Origin: Branchiostoma floridae
Taxonomy: Eukaryota; Chordata; Leptocardii; Amphioxiformes; Branchiostomatidae
Direction: 5' to 3'
Assembly: GCF_000003815.2 (NCBI RefSeq)
Contig: NC_049996.1
Location: 14,769,327-14,833,326, forward strand
Length of the DNA stretch: 64,000 nucleotides
Made by a program: the position numbers and the translations under genes. The notes beneath the pieces were generated by a model. It saw nothing but the letters and a program-made list of their open reading frames with translations, made no database searches and was not told where the DNA came from. Positions 24,389 through 37,100 of the stretch are shown in pieces (the first letter of the stretch is position 1; every line of letters begins with the position of its first letter).

Positions 24389-27000
24389 CGCGGAAAATGT
24401 TTCAATAGTATTGCTTCACTTCAGACCGCCAGATTTAACAGAAGCCTTGGACTTGGCACAGCTGAACTCATTGTTGAGACCATGTTTTGCTCCACGCAAC
24501 AGTTCACCTGTTGATTCGCGTCCAGACAATGACAATGCCTGCAGGTTGTGAAGAATAAAGGGGAAGCTTAATGGTATTTGAAATGAATGCAGAAAAGATT
24601 TACAAAGCGAGTGTTGTTGCGAAACGTAGAGAGGAAGTACACTTGATTCTAGACAGGTCATAGAATGTTTATTTGGCCTCGCTTATCTTCTACAGTAGTG
24701 AAACTTGTACTAAATGGTTTTGTTGTTTCTCATTGAAAGTAACGTTTTATTTGCACTCGATAAACGCAAGGGACGACAACATATTTTACTTTATGAGGGT
24801 CACGATATCGTGTGATAACAAGGTCTCATTCATCGCACGCTTCGAAAAGGCAGTTCTGCTGTTGTTTATTTGTACACCTACACCGCTTACTCTCTGCCCC
24901 AAGATTTACGACTATGTCCCGAACATAAGATATCACCCAAGCTAAAAGGCGTATCGAGTTATATTGTCACACACACACACGCGCGCGCGCACACACACAC
25001 ACACATATACATGAACACACACACACATACATACACACATAAATACACATACGACACACACATACATAATACAAACACGACACACACACATATATATACA
25101 GACAGACACAACAAAAACATAACCTTCTTGGCAAAGGTTCTCTATCTCTGTGATATAGGGGATTTTGCAAATTGAACACCGGTCCATATTAATAATTGCG
25201 ATTATACAATACGCATTTTCAAGAGGAAACAATTAGGCAAGTAACACTATGCGCGATGAAATATTGAAAACCATAAAGACGAAACGAAAAGCGATCAATA
25301 TTGGAAGAGATCGAAGTGACCTTGGGGGCATTAGGGATTGTTTTGTGAAAGATAATGACAACTTATGTGGTCGATTCCATTCCATAAATTCAGGCGGTAT
25401 TCAAAGACGAAAAAAACGTGGAAATTTTGCGACCTACATCTCTGACTTTAAAGTAAGAAGTCTCCACTTCCCTTGCTTAAAATGGACTTGTCCGAAGTTT
25501 AAAACTTTAATAAAAATGTATACTAGTATGTGACTTCAAACTGCCATAGTTGTTAGATACATAGAAAGGCATATCTTTGCCTCTAGCGGCGGATACAGAC
25601 GCGCACTATAACATTTAATTAGCAGCCACGGAAAGGTAATAAATTAGATATGATACGCAACATGTTAGCACAATCAACATCTGCCATATGGCGTTTATGA
25701 CCAGCATTATTAATGCATATGACATTGTCTTTGTACATATAACAATTTTATTGTCACCATCATACAAAGACACAAGCAGAGAGTTATACCTTGTGTTTTC
25801 ATGTTGTTGTTTTTTCTATTATCTCTGGGTTTTGTATTTTTTGAGAATTTGTCAATTCAATTATTTCATATTGCATCTACATTGCGTGGTAAATCACGTG
25901 ATCAACTTTAAATATATGACACTATAAATAACATGTTTACAGAATTATTAGGATGACCTAGTTACATATTTATCTAATTCCACGACAAGACATTAATTTT
26001 TTGACACTGTATTTATGATTATATGGGAGAGGGAAAGGAAAAATACTGGCTTATGGACTTTAAAGAAAATATACCAGACTAGAATAAATTGTATTAATTA
26101 TACAGTGTCATAATATCTACTTTTACGGTACAACGGTACATAAAAAAATCTGATATATTTCAACAAATCATCAAGACATATTCTGACACCTACTAGAAAT
26201 ACAACCCAAAAGCATGAGAAATTGTGTGGTAAATTCATGGTGTTGTATTTCACCACATCTAACCGCAATGGCTGTTGATAATTGCACGGTGGTGAAAAGA
26301 CATACTGCGACAAGCGCACGTCGACGTATTATATAACAACAAAGAGCGATCTATACTAATATGATCATATCGCCCGGATACGGCCGTATGGTACATTAAC
26401 AGTACATAAAACAGACGACATTTTACTCTCATATATCTTGTGTGGCTATGTGGTTTAGTGTTGGTTTACAAATGACACAAATACTGAGAAATACGGAGAA
26501 AATTGCGACGTTAAAAATGGTGTTTTACCTGTGTTTTGCCGCCAGTGAGCGCCATGCCGCGCTGCGTCGACGTACGGTGACGTAAGGGTCACGTGACCTG
26601 ACGCTGCCGGACGTGCGTGCGTGACTAGTGTTCGAAATTACGTTTACGCCGTCTTTGTAGAATTATCTAATGATAAAGTGACGTCTGACCGGACCCTAGA
26701 TGCGAGGCGTCGCATTCTGTGTGTCGTCCGAAAACATCAAATATGGATCTGTCAACATGTCAACATACTTCAGGCTATAGGTCACTGAAAAAAAGGTTCT
26801 AGTATGATACAATTAAAAGACATTTAACGTTACCTGGTCGGAGTTTTGGATATCGGACCGACGGAACGGCAGCCAGTTGAAGATCTCTATAGCCGGTATA
26901 ACCGCCGTTCGGCGTAACACACCAGCTTCGCAGGCACACGGCGCGGCAGCAGCTGGTTATATTACACCGAATGACATGTCACACCTAAGTTAAGCAGTGT
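24389..27000. other. Intergenic upstream of the Kelch gene
   Basis: No gene supported. The first few hundred bases should hold the Kelch promoter. A CA microsatellite lies at 24967-25115. A CpG-rich patch at 26520-26610 includes GGTCACGTGACC, and there is unassigned repeat-like sequence at 26870-26965. Confidence 0.5.
24967..25115. repeat. CA/CACATA microsatellite
   Basis: Dinucleotide-type repeat with CACG and CATA interruptions. Confidence 0.95.
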
Positions 27001-27049
27001 TTTAAGACATGTTAGAAAAGTGTTGTTTTATCAAAAAAGTGTTGTACTA

Positions 27050-27775
27050 TCAAAACTAGAAAGGCCGACATTTGCTTTTGAGCAAATACAGCATATTTCA
27101 GCCATCTCCCTCTGCATGCAACAACAAAATAACCCATTTGGAAAATCATTTTTACTAATGACGGTTCAACCCAAAAATGAATCTTACAAAATCCCCCTGT
27201 GCAAGAATGGACTCCAGTACACCCCATGTGAATTTGCGCAATAGACCTGTCCACAGATACTCCCACTGAAAACATGGCCTTTTAAATGAGAAACCGAATC
27301 CAAAATTGAAGTTAGCAAAAAGGTCCCCCGTACATGAAAAGGTATAATAGACCAGTCTAAAAACACTTTCACATAATCACCAAAGTTCAAAAATGGATTT
27401 TAAAAAAATGCCCCCAATCCGTGCAAGAATGGACTATTCAGCACACCCCATGTAAAATTGCAAATTAGACCAGTCCAAAATAACCCCACTGAAAGACTTT
27501 GAAATAGTCACAAAAGTCCAAAAATGGATTTTTAAAGAATGTCCCCTCCATGAAGAATGGACTCTTCCAGTACACCCCATGTAAAATTGCAAATTAGACC
27601 AGTCCAAAAATAACCCCACTGAGAGACTTTGACATAATAGTAGTCACCAAAGTCCAAAATATGAATTAAAAAAAAATCCCGCCTCCATGCAAGAATGGAC
27701 TGTTCCAGCACACCCCATGTAAAATTGCAAATTAGACCAGTCCCAAAATACACCCACTGAAAGACTTTACCTTAT
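27050..27775. repeat. Minisatellite, ~120-130-bp unit, about five copies
   Basis: Units share 'agaatggact', 'cacaccccatgtaaaattgc' (or a near match), 'tagaccagtcc' and 'ccccactgaaagact'. The leading segment 'aaaggccgacatttgctt' recurs at 32232 on the other side of the defensin gene and LINE. Confidence 0.88.
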
Positions 27776-27944
27776 CCTTGTACCTTGTACAATTGTTATG
27801 CAATAAAGTTATTATTAAAAGCGAGGCTTGGGCCATTGCCGCAGATTCGTCGTCCGATCGATTTTCGCGCAATGTGACAGGGGTCTAATGACGGTGGGTA
27901 GGTAACTTCAAAGCTAGTGCTGCTTTGTAAATAAGTCTTTTAAA

Positions 27945-28165
27945 AGTAGCCTCAGTGATATACGATATGTTATCATATGATGTTAATTCCGGACCATATT
28001 TAACTTTTCCCATGCAAGTAGCCTCAGTAAATATGCGATATGTTATCATATGATGTTAATTCCGGACCATATTTAACTTTTCCCATGCAAGTAGCCTCAG
28101 TAAATATGCGATATGTTATCATATGATGTTAATTCCGGACCATATTTAACTTTTCCCATGCAAAT
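27945..28165 (+). repeat. Three tandem 73-bp repeats upstream of the defensin gene
   Basis: Near-identical units at 73-bp spacing (the same internal base falls at 27963, 28036 and 28109). Each contains 'atatgttatcatatgatgtt' (a GATA-type TGATAA on the reverse strand), GTTAAT and 'ccatatttaacttttccc'. The array ends at the TATA box. Confidence 0.92.
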
Positions 28166-28173
28166 GGTATAAA
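28158..28173 (+). promoter_or_regulatory. Octamer + TATA box of the defensin-like gene
   Basis: A perfect octamer ATGCAAAT at 28158-28165 is followed three bases later by TATAAA at 28168-28173, 77 bp before the ATG. Repeats 1 and 2 have ATGCAAGT at the equivalent place, so only the proximal unit has the octamer. Transcription would start near 28200. Confidence 0.7.
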
Positions 28174-28249
28174 GTCACACGTCTGTCTTCCCTAACCACC
28201 ACAGACGAATTGACATTCACGGTACGTACATCTCAGTGTGGTTCTAACC

Positions 28250-29223
28250 ATGAAGCTGCTCGTCGTTGCGATTGTGCTGACCGTTCTGGCCACCACCCAG
28301 GCAAGTTCCTTTTTAACGAAAGTTATGTCTCCTTGGTCTCTCTCAAGTTACTTTCCAGAGATCTATGCATTGTAGGCCTTGACATCTGACAAATTTTCTC
28401 GTCTTTTTCAACGTTGGTATCAACTTTGTATTTCCATGCTATGGTCAACGGAAAGTTAACTCTTTCACAAAAACGTCTCAGTTATGTTTCTATTTTATTT
28501 CTACTACCAGGCCTTTCCGAAGAACAAGCCCAAGGTTGAGAAGGCGCCACGTATGTGAGTAGAAATTTAGTTAAATTACATCCAGAAACATAGCTATCAT
28601 GAACTCCAGAAGGCTGTCATCAGATTCTAAAAGACAACTGCCGTCCATCCTGTTGTGAATGTCACATAGGTTGAATTGTTGGCATGTAGTTAATATAAAA
28701 CGCAATAAGATTTTAGCTATATCCATACCACGAGGCCATTTAGCGAGGTAGTAAAAACTGAACACCCCCAAATCTCAATGTTACTGATTTTGCTATTTTC
28801 CCAAACCCCTGATACACGTTCTACAGAATCTGATATAAATATAATGTTCTGTGCTAATCAATAACTGAAGGATCTTTTTTGTGCTTTGTCGTTATTGCAG
28901 CTATGGCCTCTGCGACGGTGCCTCCGGTAATAATAACTGTAACAGTTACTGTACTAGCACGGGGTACATGTACGGATATTGTGCTTTTCAGGTAGGAATA
29001 AAACGCTAGTGGATGATTCGAATTCATTGATCAAATCGAACGGGAGATTTCTTCTTGTCTGTTACTGGACGTTTCATGATTTTGTCACAAGCTTTTTGAC
29101 AGCAATGTTGCAAAACCGGTATAATCCAAGTTTCATATGTAATTAAACCTTTCTAAACGTACTAATCAAACCCTTTTCATCCACCCCCAGTCCTGCCTTT
29201 GCCAGTATTATATCACGGGATGA
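28250..29223 (+). CDS. Secreted CS-alpha-beta defensin-like peptide (4 exons)
   Basis: Exons 28250-28300, 28511-28554, 28901-28991 and 29191-29223 give 72 aa. Residues 1-18 are a signal peptide (MKLLVVAIVLTVLATTQ then A). A short basic propiece (FPKNKPKVEKAPR) precedes a ~41-residue cysteine-rich domain. Spacing is C36-x8-C45-x3-C49-x9-C59-x4-C64-x1-C66, which is the CxxxC...C...CxC pattern of CS-alpha-beta defensins, and GYC (57-59) supplies the GxC gamma-core. Intron 1 uses a GC donor with otherwise perfect consensus (CAG|GCAAGT); introns 2 and 3 are GT-AG. A TATA box and an AATAAA bracket the gene. Oddly, the mature part has no Lys or Arg and one Asp, unlike typical cationic defensins; toxin-like or signalling roles are alternatives. 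Function is inferred only. Confidence 0.85.
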
Positions 29224-29273
29224 GCCGTCCATGTGGCCCGTGCTCCGGTGACACACCGCGCCCACTTCAAGTG

Positions 29274-29279
29274 AATAAA
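29274..29279 (+). terminator. Poly(A) signal AATAAA of the defensin-like gene
   Basis: 51 bp after the stop codon; no other candidate is closer. Confidence 0.7.
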
Positions 29280-29469
29280 TGTTCATATATCACTAGACTT
29301 GCCTTTCTCGATGTGTACCACTTTGTTGTCCTTTGTATTGAATCACACGTGTTCATCTACATATTCATATACGTGCGAGTTACCTTGCATTATGCATATT
29401 GCGCATTACTGACACAAGTATTGAGTGTACTGTACTCAAGGAATCCTTGTCTATTCTTTACAATGTCTT

Positions 29470-31876
29470 AAAACTATCTGACCGACCTCAGTGAGATCGA
29501 TTGGAGTCCAGTGTACCATGCTGATAGTGTGGAAGAAGCTTGGACGTTCTTTAAATCATCATTTACGACAGTTTCTGACCTACATGCTCCCTTTATAACT
29601 AAAAGAACAAGGGATAAACAACCTGAATGGCTCTCGCCTAATATCAGGAAACAGATGCTAGTCAGGAATGATTTGAAAGCCAAGGCACGCAAAACTGGAT
29701 CTGATGTAGATTGGGAGTGCTACAGGGCTAAACGAAATATGGTAAATAAAATGGTTAAACAAGCAACAGCCAAATACTGTCAGAATAAGCTGGAAGTAAA
29801 TATATCGGACTCCAAGAAACTCTGGGGAACTATTGGGGAGATCTTGCCTCGCAAGAGCAGTGTAGTCACTAAGACTCTAACCTGGGGTGGACAACAACTT
29901 GTTGGCCTGAACAACATAGTAAAGGGTTTCAATGAGTTTTTTGCTACAGCTGGGTGTAAGCTAGCACAGTGCTTTGGCACATATACGCATACACCCTCAT
30001 GTCCAGATCTCTATAAAGACCTGGAAAGCACTTTTAAGTTCACCCCACTAAGCGACCAGGATGTATTGTGCCACCTAAAAGCCTTGCCAACTGGTAAGGC
30101 TCCTGGCTTGGACAATATTCATCCTAGACTTCTCAAAGCTGCAGCCCCTATTATAACTATACCGTTGACCTATGTCTACAACCTCTCTCTCAGTACTGGA
30201 ATTATACCAACTGAATGGAAGACAGCCAGGGTGACCCCCATTCACAAAGGTGGTGATCAGGCTGACCCTAACAACTTTAGACCAATCTCTGTACTACCGA
30301 TTCTGATGAAAATATTTGAGAGGGAAGTTCATAAACAATTCCTAGCATATCTCCACGCACATAATATTCTTTCTCCCAGTCAGTCAGGGTTTAGACCAGG
30401 CCATTCAACTGCCACAACTCTGTTAGACGTCAGTGATTATATACTGCATAATATTGACAACGGTAATCTAGTAGGTACAGTATTTCTTGACCTGAAAAAG
30501 GCATTTGATACTGTTGACCACAATCTCCTTTTGACGAAACTGACATGAATAGGTCTATATGGTAATGAACTGGCTTGGTTTCAAAGCTACCTCTCAAATA
30601 GACATCAAAGAGTCTCATTAAGCGGTCACACATCCGATAGTGTACCTATTAATATTGGAGTACCACAAGGGTCCATCTTGGGACCCCTTCTCTTCAATAT
30701 TTTCATTAACTACTTACCAGAATCAATCACCAACTGTAAAATTTCCCTTTATGCTGATGATACAGCAATTTTCTGTGCTAGTAACAACCCAAACCATATT
30801 GAATCCATATTAAACGCTGAGCTTTCTCGACTGTCTACTTGGTTTCACAATAATCGGTTAACACTTAATATTAGTAAGACCAAGTGGATGTTGATGGGAT
30901 CTTCCAAAAGAATGAACAATTGTCATGACTTAGAAATCAAAATTGATGATGATTGTCTAGAACAAGTAACATCATACAAATATTTGGGTGTAATCCTTGA
31001 TTCATGTCTTACCTATAGTAACCATGTAGATATGATGCATAGTAAAGCATCTCAGCGCATTGGTTTGCTTAGACGCCTACGACCTTATCTTGGTACAAAT
31101 GTTGCTAACATGCTGTATAAGGCCATCGTTTTACCAATAGTCGAATACTGCGATGTGATCTGGGACAACAGCAGCTCAACACTCAAACAACGCCTACAGA
31201 TTCTTCAGAACAGGGCCGCCAGGATCATACTGAGGCGGGATCCCAGAGCTAACATCGAAGAGCTGCATCACACACTGCAGTGGGGATATCTACAGGACCG
31301 GAGAACTCAACACTTGTGCATTATGGTGTACAAATGTTTGCATGGACTAGCACCTAGCTATCTAATCAATATTTTTAACTATAACAGTCAAATACACAGT
31401 TATAACACCAGACGGGCTCAACAGTTACACAGACCAAAATACACATCTCGAACAGGCCAACGAACGTTTGCTTTCAGAACGGTTTCTATCTACAATTCCC
31501 TTAAACCAACAACAACTTCACAAACCACTCTGAATTCATTCAAACAAGCCTTAAAATCTGACCTCTGACCCCTCTGATCAATGACCTCGAATCTGGTTTG
31601 AAAATTAGCTTGATTTCATTTATTTATGTATGTACTATTATGTTCTATTCATATGATTATTGTGGTGATGAGTTTTGTAATTAATGACTTTAGTTATTAT
31701 GTTGAGTTAATTTGCATTTAAGTTATTCTTATTTTTTATTAGTCACGTTTTATGTTATACGATTATTGTTATGTTTATGTTCATTATGTTGATCTGGGCT
31801 CCCTTGGAAATCAGTTTTATCAAAACTGTAGGGACTACCCTGAAAGATTGATAAATAAATAAATAAATTAAAAAAC
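29470..31876 (+). mobile_element. 5'-truncated LINE, CR1/L2/Jockey-like ORF2
   Basis: Coding similarity starts near 29472 (YLTDLSEIDWSPV), in the linker after the missing endonuclease. It continues through reverse transcriptase (GKAPGLDNIHPRLLK, FRPISVLPI, SGFRPGHST, FLDLKKAFDTVDH, GVPQGSILGPLLF, YADDTAIF, LNISKTKWM, YKYLGVILD) to the C-terminal region ending at 31568. One frame covers all of it, broken by a single TGA at 30546-30548. The expected residue there is often Arg, so a CpG change of CGA is likely. The 3' end is a TAAA simple tail (31850-31876). It inserted about 190 bp past the defensin poly(A) signal. Few changes suggest a recent copy. Confidence 0.9.
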
Positions 31877-32214
31877 CTGACTCCTTGATTCAGAAAATGT
31901 TAAGCGTTTTTCTATTTTCCTCAGAATCATTGACCGAGGAGATACCGTCTATTAAGACTGACCGACACGAGTACTTTGCGTGATCAACACAAAATTGACG
32001 TTCACGACCATCTAAGTAATGTAGTCTATATGATACAGCAATCGACAGCCTCGCGACACAAACCTTCCCTGTTTGTATCTTGTATCAGTTTATGCGACTG
32101 TCGTTTTAAAATATTTGACCCTGAGCTTGGTTTGACTCTTGTGGAGTGACTCTTGTTTCCATGGTGCGGCTCATTTTACGGAAGGCTAGCTTAACCGAAA
32201 TCAGTAATATACTC

Positions 32215-32345
32215 AACAACATTAAGTTAACTAGAAAGGCCGACATTTGCTTGAGAGGAAATACAGCATATTTCAGCCATACCCCTTCCCATGCAACATT
32301 GGACTGTTCCAAATCACCCCTGCGCAAAAATGGAACATCTTAACA
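32215..32345. repeat. Single copy related to the 27-kb minisatellite
   Basis: 'aaaggccgacatttgctt' and 'aatacagcatatttcagcca' match 27058-27105 in the same orientation. The two copies bracket the defensin-like gene and the LINE. Confidence 0.8.
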
Positions 32346-33674
32346 GTACATTATCCCCCAAAGTGGATTAGTATTGTGAATTGATTCCAGGTCAAGACAG
32401 AGCTTGCTTCTATTTTTCAGAAAATGACAATAATCACACCTTCCATTCAGAAAATTTTCATCATGACTGAAAATTGTTGAATGACTTCATGTAATGTCAT
32501 TAACAATTTTCAGTACGATAACTAGGTGTAAGTATAAAAAAGTATAAGCTCCTTGTGATGTGGGTACATTTATTATTGCAGTGAACTTTTTTATTCAAGT
32601 AGGGCATACGATTTAATAATTATCAAGCAGGTGCAGGTACTGTGTAGTAGGAGCGTTTGCTTTCTTCAAGCTGTAAAACTGTTAAACTGTTTTACTTTGT
32701 ATGCAATCAGCCATCGAGCCTAATCTTATTTTAGTGTAACAACTTCCTGCCAGACCCGGAAGATACGATTGAACCTTGCAATTTGTTCGAGGATTTCTTT
32801 TCGGAGGTCAGTCTGTTCATACCCTGGCGCTGACAGTGTTTTATTGGGCTGAAACTCTGGCAGTTTAAAGTTACTTACAATTTGAATGTGCAAAGTTTAT
32901 GTCTAACAACAACAGCACTAGAAACACATACATTTGCTCTGGAGAAAATACAGCACTTTTCTTTCCAGTCCAGTGATAGAAATGTGGCCACTATAGACAG
33001 GTGGTCACTATAGAGAAAATGCTGATCTATTGACTAGGAGCGATACGTTACACATGCTTTCAGTACACTGATCTTTACTCATATAAACATTGCACAGGTA
33101 AGCCAATTGTTTAGATGTACAATTAAGTTCAAATAATTCTGAAGAGAAATATTGATGAGAAAATAATCATTCTCGCCACTGTCTAACTTATAATTACATA
33201 TCAAAACTAAACGCAAACTGTCTAACTAACGCACCTTTCGCCGACATGATCAAAGGGCCGCCGGCTATCAATCAAAGACGGCTGTTGATTAGACTTAGAG
33301 TTTCAAACATTCATGCGCCGTGTACCAGTTGACAGCGAACTTCATGCTACGTGATGTATTACATTGCTTGGACCTTCTTTCCCACAGCGGTGCTTCTACA
33401 AAATATTTAGACTGTAACACCGAGTCCCACATGTCTTATAGAATATAATTTGACGCAGAACAGCGTTTTTTGCCGGGTATTTTTCTTGAAACATGTCCGT
33501 GGGAGTATCAGCGAGGCGGCGACGCAGGGATATCAGACCGTCAACAAAAGTCGCACGGCGGCTAACGGCGCAGCGAAGATACTAGCGCTATAAATAAGCG
33601 CTTCAACTAAGGATGGCAACCCGGACAATATTTACAAGTACTGTTGAGCTTAGTAAAGTTTGTTGTTTATGAGA

Positions 33675-34140
33675 TTTTAGTTGTCTTTGAAGCTTTGACC
33701 CGGAATATTTTTAAGTCAAACTGCTGAAGAGAAGTAAGTGACTACTACGATTATCGTAGATATGGCACTAAAAAAACTGATAAAAGAAGCCTTCTCAATA
33801 GTCTAAAATGCAAGAGCTTCCGGGGGGCTTCGCCCACCTGGGTCCCCCACCCTGGCCCTGCCCCTGGACCCCGCCGGGGACATTCGGCGGCCCCCGGCCC
33901 GACGCTTTAGTTGCCTTTGACGGTTTGACCTGAAATACTGTTACGCTAAACTCCTGAAGAGAAGTTAAGTGACTGCTGCGATTATCATAGATATGCCCCT
34001 AAGAACTGATACAATATAAAGCCTTCTGAATAGTCTAAAATGCGAGAGCTTCAGGCGGGCTTCGCTCCCCCTGGGGCCCCCCAACGGGGCTCTGCCCCTG
34101 GACCCCGCCGGGCCGGGGCCTTCGGCGTTCTTCAGCGGCC
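33675..34140. repeat. Two tandem ~230-bp units with GC-rich end
   Basis: 'gaagagaagt' plus 'taagtgact' type motifs recur 230 bp apart (33721 and 33951). Each unit ends in a 'gggcttcgc...tggaccccgccgg' GC-rich block. No coding signal. Confidence 0.85.
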
Positions 34141-37100
34141 CCCGGGCCCCTGCGACGCTGTAAAAAAATTCTGGCGGGAACACTGCTATATACGGGATCA
34201 TGAGGCCCCACTTATAAGAATATTAATTAGACTTCGACCTCCTCTTCGCTGATTGGCTAGGTCTTTGATTCAATTAACTCTCCGGCTGACGCGCAGAGGT
34301 GTGGGCTCTGTGTGGGGTCACGGAAGGTCACGTCAGGAGGCCAAAAGAAAACAAATTTCCCCTTAGAAAAGTGCCAAAATTAATCATTTTAAAGTAGTTT
34401 ATGTCAAAAATTTTACTTGAATCTTTTTACCAGATATCCAATGCCTATCTATACCACATTTCAGGTCATTTAATTGTAATACCAGGGTACAGGGGGAAAT
34501 TATACCGTTTTGGTCAAAACCTGACCAAAAAACCTCAATAAAATCATTTTAGAGGCAGATGTGAAAAAAATGAAAAAGACGCATCAAGGTATTGGCCCAC
34601 TCTACCCCTGTGCCGAATGTTAGGTCATTCGGTCCAGGAACAGCGGAGATGAATCACTTTGAAGATTTGACAGGAGAAAGAAAGAAAGAAACATTACGAA
34701 TACTAGAGTTCCACGAACACATATCTTCACCAAATAAACAATTTTTTTATGAAGATTGTTGTTTTTGAAATGGTGTTAATTTTGGGAAATAGATATTTAA
34801 TGAAATGCTTTTGTAATGTGAGTTTTTGAAATTTACGTGTCTTGTTTTGGAATGCAGTGAATTTATATTGTTTGTGTATTTTTGCCTGCATTTGAAATGC
34901 TGGCACAGCTTTTGGTATGTCTGTGTGTGTCTGTCTGTCTGTGTTTTTTTGCATTTTTGTGGTCAGCATAACTTAAGTATCTTTGGATGGATTGAAATGA
35001 TATTTGGTATGTGGTATCTTTTTACTTGGACATGGTATGGCTTTCTTTTTTGTCGGTAGGTTGCAGGAACGTTGGATTTACATGATATTTTGTATATTGT
35101 TACTTTTGGTAGAGATGTACATTTTAAATTGTCAATTATGCAAAGTTGGAGTTAATTAGCATGCTTATTTAGGATGATCTTATTTTGATACAATTAATCT
35201 TATTGCCGGACTTATTTACAGGTAACATGCTGTAGCTTGTATTTTTCAAGTGCTAACTTCTTATATTAGTGGTTAGAATAGACGTACATTTTATAAGTCT
35301 AAAGATAAGCTTAGATATGAGTGTAAGTACATTATAGTGTGCAGCACTTTCCTCACATTTTCCGGGAGGCAGCTAGTGTCACAAATTGAACAGAAGTAAG
35401 AAACCACACAGTCTCTGATAAGCTAGCATTTGTGGGTTTTCTTCCATCAGGGAAGAATAGACACAGTAAGACTGGCTAATCTATCAACCATAATGTAAAC
35501 AAACCCATGCCAGCTGCAGGCTTGCACTCCATTTCAAACCTGCAGACTCCCTGGGGTTTCTAAGAGAACCATGGTTGTAAGTTATTCCTAAGACCAAATT
35601 TGTCAAGCGTTGCCACAAGGAAAACATACATGCAAGCAAGTGTATAATGCAACTGCATAGTTACTTATTCCTGCCTCCCAATCCCATTGTCAGATACCCT
35701 GTGCCTATGTAGTCACTGTGTTCCCAGTTTCCCAACAGGAAAACAATGCTAAGGTGGCTGGGGATTAACCCATGTACCAGTTGTTAATGTACGGGTCAAC
35801 CGTAACTAATAGCTGTGGCAGAGAGCATTAAGGCGAGCTATTGACCTACATTTAAAGACACCAGCTGTGGCACACATGTATGTGCCACCCTATATGCTTC
35901 TGCAGTATATTGAGGTTTATTAAATTTCCCTAAGTAATTATATTAAATAGATAGTGATTTCCATAATTTGCATCTAATTATGTTCGTAATCACCCAAAGT
36001 AACTACCTACCAAAAACAAAGAATATCCTACAATCCCCTCTGGAGTTATCCTTCGCAAAAGTTACAAACTATAAGACCCACTGCAGTTCCAAATAAGCTG
36101 CTAGGTGGCCCAAAATTACACCATTTACTCCTAGTCCCAACAGCTATCCACCACTTAAAAATCATGAGCCTGGCACTTCTGGAAAACTTAGGCAGAAACT
36201 TTGACGCTCAGTTGCAGTACCAAAACAAGTTGCCAGGAGGCCCATTATCGAACTTGACCTTCCTTTCTGTGTCCCCTACCTATCAACCAAATATATTAAC
36301 CATCCATCAAGAACATCTCGAGTTATCTTGCATACAGACAAACGCACTTACATACAAAGCCAGCTACAGCACCATAGGTAAAAGCTAGCTAAACCAATAT
36401 CGCACATGACAATCCTTTCCACAACCGCTACACACCTGCCAAATATCGTGGAAATCGCCCAGCTGCGTTTTGACTTATGCTTCCCGAAAAAAAACTCGAA
36501 AAGAATAACAACTTCGCTATTGTACCATAGGAAAACGCCAGGTAAACCATTTTCGAACTAGGCGTGTCTTTTGACAACCTCTACACACCTGCAAAAAATC
36601 AAAAAGTTCCAACCTCAATTTCTCGAGTTATATGCTGTTGACCTACACACAGACCCAAGTCGACAAAAACATAATCTTCGCTGGCGAAGATAACAATATA
36701 TTTCACCATACTATGTATGGCTGAAATATAAAAATGTGGTACTATTTTATGCAAATTTTACATAGTACCACACTATGGCGAAGCCTCGGGTGTTAAAGGA
36801 ACCCCCTTGTGTGTGAGGCAACCCCTATTTCACATAATCAAGCCACGCCCATCTTCTATCTATTACAAAGAGCCGTATTTTCCAAAGTAAACAATTACTG
36901 TTATTTACCTGGGCCCACCTGTGGCAAATAATGGCGTGGAAAGTTGTTTTGAAAACGGCTCCCAAGCATCGGCCTTGAGTTCACTCACTCAACACAGTAT
37001 GCAAGGTCTACTGATAGACTTGTTCAACCGGTTTTTAAAGATACGCACTTATTTAGCCTTGCATGATCGAGAAGGCATGTAACGTTAACGTTATGTGAAC

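Noticed and set aside
24942-25232. Cys/Val-rich minus-strand ORF
   Set aside because: Reading through the CA microsatellite; no conserved pattern.
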